Source of the DNA: Chloroflexota bacterium
GTDB lineage: Bacteria; Chloroflexota; Anaerolineae; UBA7937
Direction: 5' to 3'
Assembly: GCA_003453555.1 (NCBI GenBank)
Contig: DMLA01000038.1
Location: 1-6,832 of the forward strand
Length of the DNA stretch: 6,832 nt
Shown here piece by piece: positions 1 to 3,758 of this stretch. The notes under the pieces are model-generated. The model had not been told where the DNA came from. It searched no databases and worked only from the letters and a program-made list of their open reading frames with translations. How positions within the stretch are numbered: position 1 is the stretch's first letter; each line of letters begins with the position of its first letter. Made by a program: the position numbers and the translations under genes.

Positions 1-321
1 TACGTGGCCCTGGCCATAGCCCTGCGCAGACTGATAAAAGGGGGGCTCCTCCCGGCCAGCGTGCTCAGGACCCAAGTGGCCGCCATCAGCGTAGGGGTTT
101 TGCAGGGCGAGCCCCTCTTGGATCTCACCTATGAGGAGGATTATCAGGCGCAGGTAGATTTTAATGTGGTGATGACCGCGGAAGGGGAGTATGTGGAGGT
201 GCAGGGCACCGGAGAAGGGGGGCCTTTCTCCCGCCAGATGATGGATAGGCTCTTGGACCTGGCTCAGAAGGGTATCGAGGAATTGCTGGTGGCACAGAAG
301 GAAGCGTTGAAGGGGTATTGA
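1..321 (+). CDS. rph: Ribonuclease PH, C-terminal part (cut by window start)
   Basis: This is the last 106 codons of RNase PH, the phosphate-dependent 3'-5' exoribonuclease that trims tRNA 3' ends. Frame 1 is open from base 1, so the gene begins before the window and a GTG at base 4 is not its start. Recognisable blocks run in family order: QVAAISVGV, then GEPLLDLTYEEDYQAQVDFNVVM with both conserved acidic positions (the Asp of YEED and of VDFN) thought to bind the catalytic metal, then EVQGTGEGGPFSR, then a C-terminal helix rich in Leu, Glu and Lys. Roughly the first 135 residues, including the phosphate-binding part, are outside. The family often sits beside an XTP/dITP pyrophosphatase gene; none follows here. 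Family identity is secure. Confidence 0.95.
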   Translation, partial: YVALAIALRRLIKGGLLPASVLRTQVAAISVGVLQGEPLLDLTYEEDYQAQVDFNVVMTAEGEYVEVQGTGEGGPFSRQMMDRLLDLAQKGIEELLVAQKEALKGY

Positions 322-340
322 GAAGATAGAAAGTCCTCAG

Positions 341-370
341 GGCGGTCAGGAGGCAACTCCTGACGCCGCC
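341..370 (+). other. GNRA-loop hairpin downstream of rph
   Basis: A perfect 8-bp stem (GTCAGGAG at 345-352 with CTCCTGAC at 357-364) closes a GCAA tetraloop, a member of the stable GNRA class. After a 2-nt bulge at 365-366 the stem continues for 4 bp (GGCG 341-344 with CGCC 367-370). It begins 20 nt after the rph stop. No T-run follows (next bases are GAAAAGGCCG), so it is not a canonical intrinsic terminator. It could stabilise or process the 3' end of the rph message, or end transcription in a factor-assisted way. The structure is seen directly; its role is inferred. Confidence 0.5.
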
Positions 371-455
371 GAAAAGGCCGATATATCCTGTCTCTTAATC
401 CTTTGAATGTTCAGATATTCTCGTATTTCGTGCAGGAATGGTGACTCCGTTTTGT

Positions 456-463
456 GGTACACT
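456..463 (+). promoter_or_regulatory. Possible extended -10 promoter for the lipoprotein gene
   Basis: TGGTACACT (from 455/456) reads as an extended -10: TG, one base, then TACACT, which matches TATAAT at four of six positions. No convincing -35 lies 16-18 bp upstream (GGAATG at 435-440). It would leave an untranslated leader of about 120 nt before the ATG at 590. The rest of 322-589 shows no other gene I can support; an in-frame ATG at 407 is discussed under the lipoprotein. Weak evidence. Confidence 0.25.
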
Positions 464-574
464 GGTGGTGAAACCCATAGAGTTCGGAGTTTGGCGTCTA
501 TCTGCAAAATGTGGGCAGAGACAAGAGAGAAGAAAGATTCCAAGGTAATATATTGGAGACCAGATTATAGTAAG

Positions 575-581
575 AAAGGAG
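575..581 (+). promoter_or_regulatory. Ribosome binding site that fixes the lipoprotein start
   Basis: AAAGGAG lies 8 nt before the ATG at 590. It selects this start over the in-frame ATG at 407, which has no comparable leader and would put 61 charged residues in front of the signal peptide. Confidence 0.8.
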
Positions 582-589
582 AATCTACC

Positions 590-1240
590 ATGATCAAATG
601 GTTACTTAAGGCTATGGCTGTGACTGGCTGTGCCATCGCGTTACTGCTGGCTGTGGGCTGCGCTGCTCCTCCAACACCCACAACTACGCCAACGCCAACG
701 GCAACCCCATCGCCTACCCTTACTCCCTCGCCTGCCCCAACGCCAACGGCAACCCTATCGCCTACCCCCACTCCCTCGCCTGCCCCAACACCAGTCCCAC
801 CGACAGCCACGCCAACGCCGGGATATACAGTATGCTCTCCATTCGTTGTGCCGGTAGCTGAGAAATATTTGGCAACAGCTGGTGTTAGTAAGGGTGAAGG
901 TATTTGGACTGACACCTTTTTCTTTTTGGATCCTGGAGCTGAAATAAGGGCCGCCATTTCAGGGAAAATAACTAGAATGATCCATGGCTCAAAACCTTTT
1001 GAAAATGCACCCGCATTTGAAAACTTTTTCCTTGAAAATGATGGTGGTATATCCTGTAGTTATTTGTTGCTTGGGGAAACCTTGGTGGAAGAAGGTGCAA
1101 TAGTTGAACAAGGACAGACTATAGCTATATCAAGTGGTGGAGATTTAGGATTTCATCTTGGAAATTTTATCTTATGGATAAGTAGCCCTGAATCTAAACA
1201 AGAAGGCCTTGATTTGTTATGTCCTGCTTCACCAAAGTGA
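590..1240 (+). CDS. Lipoprotein with Thr/Pro linker and degenerate M23-like domain
   Basis: A 216-residue predicted exported lipoprotein. K3 and K7 precede a hydrophobic stretch (8-22) ending in the lipobox AVGC, with C24 the likely lipidated residue. Residues 27-77 are an almost pure Thr/Pro/Ala/Ser linker holding a tandem 16-residue repeat, suited to spanning the cell wall. The globular part (about 80-200) recalls the beta-sandwich of M23/LytM peptidases: FLDPGAEIRAAISGKI (113-127) matches the 'aPxGtpVxAaxdGxV' strand pair, VEEGAIVEQGQTIAISSGG (166-184) matches 'V..Gq.V..GqxIg.sG.tG', and FHLGNFIL (188-195) sits where HLHFE is expected. The first HxxxD ligand set is not visible and the final HxH is reduced to one His, so zinc catalysis is unlikely. 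A binding or regulatory role is possible, but the fold match is by eye. The coding region, especially 840-1240, is visibly more AT-rich than its neighbours, which suggests recent acquisition or fast evolution. The next gene is convergent. No specific function is claimed. Confidence 0.8.
   Translation: MIKWLLKAMAVTGCAIALLLAVGCAAPPTPTTTPTPTATPSPTLTPSPAPTPTATLSPTPTPSPAPTPVPPTATPTPGYTVCSPFVVPVAEKYLATAGVSKGEGIWTDTFFFLDPGAEIRAAISGKITRMIHGSKPFENAPAFENFFLENDGGISCSYLLLGETLVEEGAIVEQGQTIAISSGGDLGFHLGNFILWISSPESKQEGLDLLCPASPK
691..786 (+). repeat. Two-copy 48-bp tandem repeat in the lipoprotein linker
   Basis: Units at 691-738 and 739-786 differ at only 3 of 48 positions by hand count. They encode TPTATPSPTLTPSPAP and TPTATLSPTPTPSPAP. 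A partial third start follows (AACACCAG). The exact three-codon-multiple period and near-identity point to recent in-frame duplication, of the kind that changes linker length between strains. Confidence 0.9.
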
Positions 1241-1241
1241 G

Positions 1242-1263
1242 ACACTTTCAGGGATAAAAGTGT
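1242..1263. terminator. Weak hairpin between convergent genes
   Basis: ACACTTT (1242-1248) pairs perfectly with AAAGTGT (1257-1263) around an 8-nt loop, directly after the lipoprotein stop and about 30 bp beyond the minus-strand ligase stop. It could serve as a weak bidirectional terminator, but the stem is short and A/T-rich and neither strand has a clear T-run after it. Confidence 0.3.
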
Positions 1264-1293
1264 ATCGGGTTTCCGGCCTCTCCACTTAATCTT

Positions 1294-2355
1294 TCAGGCC
1301 AGCGGCCCCTTCTTTTTTCTATGGGCTTCCAAGGATAACTCGATCACTTTGGTGATCAGGTCCATGGGGCTCATCCCCTCTTCGGCCGCCTGGTGGAAGA
1401 TACAGGTGGAGGGGGTCATGCCGGGGAGGGTGTTAGTCTCGGTGACTATCACCTCCCCATCGACGACGAAGCCATCGATGCGGGCGTAGACTTTTGTCCC
1501 CAAGACTTTATAGGCCTCAACCATTACCCTCTGTACCTTCTTTATCATCTCCTGGGGGAGGCGAGCGGGGGTGATGTTCTCTCCCTCGCCGGGCAGGAAC
1601 TTCTCCTCCACGGTGAGGAAATCGCCGCGCGGGGGCGTCTCGGTGGGGAGAAAGGCGATGGGGTTTTCGTTGCCTATCACTCCGCAGGTGATCTCCGTGC
1701 CCCTCAGCAACTCCTCCACTAAGCAGGTGGTGTCCCACTGGAAGGCTTCGTCCATGGCCGGGGGTAACTGGTCCTCTTCGCGTACCACGGAGAGACCGAT
1801 GCTGCATCCCTCTCGCGTGGGCTTCACCACGCAGGGGTAGCCCAAGGTCTCCTCGATCTCCTTCTCCATCTCCTCTCTTCGCTCTTGCCACGCTTTCTCG
1901 GAGATGGCCAGGTATTTTGGGACTCGGATGCCGGCGGCGGTGAGGAGGCGACGGGTCATATGTTTGTCCATCCCGATAGCCGAGGCCAGGACCCCAGAGC
2001 CGGTGTAGGGGATGCCTAGAAGTTCCAGGAGGCCTTGGAGGCAGCCGTCCTCCCCATATTTGCCGTGCAGCCCGATGTAGACGAAGTCCACCAGTTCCTT
2101 CAACTTCTCGTAGGGGATGCGGGTGGCTTCTTTTTCTAATCTGGCTTCGATATCGGCTGTGGTGTTCTGGACCAAAAGGGGCAGGGTCATCTCCCAAAGT
2201 CGCCCTTTGCTGTCCAGGAAGATGGGGATGCCTTCGTATTTGGAGAGGTCCAGGTTATGGTATATGTTGCGGCCGCTCTCGAGTGATATCTCCCGCTCAC
2301 TGGACATGCCGCCCATGATGACGCCTACGCGGAGGCGTTTTCCTGCTTCTTTCAT
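1294..2355 (-). CDS. ddl: D-Ala-D-Ala ligase paralogue with altered active site (possible D-Ala-D-lactate type)
   Basis: A 353-residue ATP-grasp ligase of the Ddl/VanA family, cytoplasmic, expected to join D-Ala to a second D-residue for peptidoglycan. Family blocks in order: GGMSSEREISLESG (15-28), HGKYGEDGCLQGLLELLG (97-114), PYTGSGVLAS, MDK (129-131), VVKPTREGCSIG (176-187), EEKFLPGE (250-257), ARIDGF (291-296) and TETNTLPGMTPST (305-317). Aligned to E. coli DdlB, E20 is Glu15, K178 is Lys144, R292 is Arg255, D294 is Asp257, E306 is Glu270 and N308 is Asn272, so ATP/Mg chemistry looks intact. Oddly, Ser150 is C184, Tyr216 is F253 and Ser281 is T317. Phe at 216 is the known D-Ala-D-lactate marker in Leuconostoc and related bacteria, so substrate choice may differ from the upstream copy. 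GAGAGGAA (2361-2368, minus strand) sits 5 nt before the ATG. Only 31 bp separate it from the upstream copy, so the two are probably cotranscribed. No vanH- or vanX-like gene is in view. Family assignment is firm; product specificity is open. Confidence 0.92.
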   Translation of the reverse strand: MKEAGKRLRVGVIMGGMSSEREISLESGRNIYHNLDLSKYEGIPIFLDSKGRLWEMTLPLLVQNTTADIEARLEKEATRIPYEKLKELVDFVYIGLHGKYGEDGCLQGLLELLGIPYTGSGVLASAIGMDKHMTRRLLTAAGIRVPKYLAISEKAWQERREEMEKEIEETLGYPCVVKPTREGCSIGLSVVREEDQLPPAMDEAFQWDTTCLVEELLRGTEITCGVIGNENPIAFLPTETPPRGDFLTVEEKFLPGEGENITPARLPQEMIKKVQRVMVEAYKVLGTKVYARIDGFVVDGEVIVTETNTLPGMTPSTCIFHQAAEEGMSPMDLITKVIELSLEAHRKKKGPLA

Positions 2356-2386
2356 ACAGTTTCCTCTCTCAGTTAAGGGGCAGGCT

Positions 2387-3430
2387 TCACAGCGGCCCTC
2401 TCTTATTCTCGTGGGCCTCCAGGGCCAACTCGATTATTCTATCGAAGAGCATGGTAGCGTTCAGCCCTATCTCCGCCGCTTGGTGAAACATGAAGGAAGA
2501 AGGGGCCATGCCGGAAGAGGTGTTGGGGTCGGTGAGGAGTATCCGGCCGTCCTCTAGGAGGAAGCCATCCAGGCGGCCGTAGTTCTTGAAGCCTAACACT
2601 TTATAGGCCTTCATCACCTCTTCTTGTATATGCTTGATCGTCTCCTCCGATACCCGGGCGGGGGTGATCTTCTGGGAGCGGCCGGGCATATATTTGTCGT
2701 CATAGGTTAGATACTCATGGGTAGCCACCGTCTCTGTAGGAGGCATAGGCCAAAGTTCCTCATTCCCCAAGACAATGCAGGAGAACTCCAGGCCATGCAG
2801 TTTCTCTTCTATGAGGGCCGAGTTGTCCCACTCGAAGGCTACTTCCAGAGCCGGACCGATATCTTCCTCCTTCTGTACCACCGACACCCCGATGCTTGAG
2901 CCTTCGCGGCTAGGTTTGACCACACAGGAGAGACCGATCTTCTCGACGATCTCATCTTGTGTTCTTTGTGGGTCTCGCTCCCAATCGGTATCTTGGACCA
3001 CCATCTCATGAGCCACTTCCAACTGGGAGGCTTTGAGCACACGGTGAGCCATGGGCTTGTCCATACAGAGGGCCGAGGCCAGGACCCCGGAGCCGGTGTA
3101 GGGTATCCCCAAGAGTTCGAGGAGCCCTTGGATGCAGCCATCATCGCCATATTTGCCATGGAGGGCGATGAAAGCGAAATCGATGAGGCTTTTGAGTTCT
3201 TCGTAGAAGATGCGCTTCGCCTCCTTCTCTAATCGGGCGATGATGTCGGAAGTGGTGTTCTGAACGACGAGTTTCTTGGGAAGTTCCCATAACCTATTCT
3301 CTGTGTCCACGAAGATGGGGAAGGGGAGGTACTTTTGGCGATTGAGGTGCGTATAGACCTGTCGCCCGCTAGCCAGCGAGGCCTCTCGTTCTGAGGAGGC
3401 TCCTCCAAATAGCACTCCCACCCGCATCAT
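2387..3430 (-). CDS. ddl: D-alanine-D-alanine ligase, first of a tandem pair
   Basis: A 347-residue ATP-grasp ligase making D-Ala-D-Ala from two D-Ala and ATP in the cytoplasm. Blocks: GGASSEREASLASG (9-22), HGKYGDDGCIQGLLELLG (91-108), PYTGSGVLAS, MDK (123-125), VVKPSREGSSIG (170-181), DDKYMPG (244-250), GRLDGF (285-290) and TDPNTSSGMAPSS (300-312). The E. coli DdlB triad Glu15/Ser150/Tyr216 is kept as E14/S178/Y247, and Lys144, Arg255, Asp257, Asn272 and Ser281 as K172, R286, D288, N303 and S312. The exception is D301 for Mg ligand Glu270, plus Asp for Glu in the usual GEDG. Both are conservative acid swaps that may affect rate. It shares 36 of 61 residues with the downstream copy over the N-terminal blocks (hand count), so the pair arose by tandem duplication followed by clear divergence. 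The start is ATG-ATG at 3430; the leader is only weakly SD-like (GAGGG 13 nt upstream), so the second Met could also be used. It is first in its operon, behind the promoter at 3465-3493. Confidence 0.93.
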   Translation of the reverse strand: MMRVGVLFGGASSEREASLASGRQVYTHLNRQKYLPFPIFVDTENRLWELPKKLVVQNTTSDIIARLEKEAKRIFYEELKSLIDFAFIALHGKYGDDGCIQGLLELLGIPYTGSGVLASALCMDKPMAHRVLKASQLEVAHEMVVQDTDWERDPQRTQDEIVEKIGLSCVVKPSREGSSIGVSVVQKEEDIGPALEVAFEWDNSALIEEKLHGLEFSCIVLGNEELWPMPPTETVATHEYLTYDDKYMPGRSQKITPARVSEETIKHIQEEVMKAYKVLGFKNYGRLDGFLLEDGRILLTDPNTSSGMAPSSFMFHQAAEIGLNATMLFDRIIELALEAHENKRGPL

Positions 3431-3452
3431 GGTACTCTCTTAACCCTCAACT

Positions 3453-3474
3453 TTGCTAAATAGAATTCTAGCAA
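3453..3474. promoter_or_regulatory. Inverted repeat, candidate operator over the ligase promoter
   Basis: TTGCTA (3453-3458) and TAGCAA (3469-3474) form a perfect inverted repeat with a 10-bp spacer, one helical turn between arm ends, as dimeric repressors often recognise. A second palindrome, TAGAATTCTA (3461-3470), is nested off-centre. The repeat spans the predicted -10 and start of the minus-strand promoter, a position suited to repression. It is not CIRCE and does not match an operator I recognise. The symmetry is seen; regulation is inferred. Confidence 0.4.
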
Positions 3475-3493
3475 TTATGCTCTGGATAAGCAA
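3465..3493 (-). promoter_or_regulatory. Sigma70-type promoter for the ddl pair
   Basis: Reading the minus strand: TTGCTT (3493-3488), a 17-bp spacer, then TAGAAT (3470-3465) preceded by TG-C, giving an extended -10. The -10 matches five of six consensus bases. Transcription would start near 3458, leaving a leader of about 28 nt before the ATG at 3430. Confidence 0.6.
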
Positions 3494-3495
3494 GG

Positions 3496-3524
3496 TTGCG
3501 CCATGGGGGCTAAGGTGTTAGAAT
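3496..3524 (+). promoter_or_regulatory. Sigma70-type promoter for the membrane protein and murF-alr operon
   Basis: TTGCGC (3496-3501), a 17-bp spacer, then TAGAAT (3519-3524) preceded by TG-T as an extended -10. Transcription would start near 3531, about 20 nt before the ATG at 3552. Its -35 is only 2 bp from the -35 of the divergent ddl promoter, and both share the same -10 hexamer and spacer length. Confidence 0.6.
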
Positions 3525-3551
3525 GTCTGTATCAGCATTAGGAGGGATAGT

Positions 3552-3737
3552 ATGAGTACCACTAGGCTCATAGGCTTGCTTCTCCTGGTAGGAGGCATCG
3601 TCCTCCTTCTCATATCGCTGAGCGCGGATATGATAGGGTTGGGGCGTGACCCGGGGTTCGGCTACCAGCAGATGGGGGGCACCCTGGTGGGAGCGGTGGC
3701 AGCCATCATCGGCGGGCTTCTCTACCGAAGGGGCTAA
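3552..3737 (+). CDS. Small two-helix membrane protein of unknown function
   Basis: A 61-residue protein with two predicted transmembrane helices, about 6-23 (rich in Leu, Val, Ile and Gly) and about 41-58. A short polar loop joins them (D26 to Q40) and contains the distinctive stretch GLGRDPGFGYQQ. Arg5 and the C-terminal RRG suggest both ends face the cytoplasm. A strong leader AGGAGG (3540-3545) lies 6 nt before the ATG, so expression is credible despite its size. It is the first gene after the plus-strand promoter, and only 21 bp separate its stop from murF-alr, so the two are very likely cotranscribed. That context suggests a cell-envelope role, perhaps holding or tuning the D-Ala branch at the membrane, but nothing in the sequence proves it. 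I do not recognise a named family. Confidence 0.75.
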   Translation: MSTTRLIGLLLLVGGIVLLLISLSADMIGLGRDPGFGYQQMGGTLVGAVAAIIGGLLYRRG

Positions 3738-3758
3738 ACTCTCGAGAGGCTATTTTTC

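Noticed and set aside
407..589. N-terminal extension of the lipoprotein from the ATG at 407
   Set aside because: It has no Shine-Dalgarno site, would bury the signal peptide behind 61 charged residues, and contains the possible promoter; the ATG at 590 has AAAGGAG at proper spacing.
565..957. Minus-strand frame rich in Val/Gly opposite the lipoprotein
   Set aside because: Its Gly/Val repeat is the mirror of the Thr/Pro linker repeat on the plus strand; no start signal or independent coding sign.
1297..1320. GGCC-AGC-GGCC followed by a T-run as a plus-strand terminator for the lipoprotein
   Set aside because: The stem is only 4 bp, and the T-run is explained by Lys codons (RKKKGPLA) at the end of the minus-strand ligase.
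1517..2197. Long alternate minus frame inside the second ddl
   Set aside because: An Arg/Pro/His-rich frameshift shadow of a gene whose Ddl motifs are unbroken in the other frame.
1294..3430. A vanHAX-type resistance cluster
   Set aside because: No D-lactate dehydrogenase, VanX dipeptidase or VanRS-like genes are in the window; only a Ddl paralogue with a suggestive residue is present.
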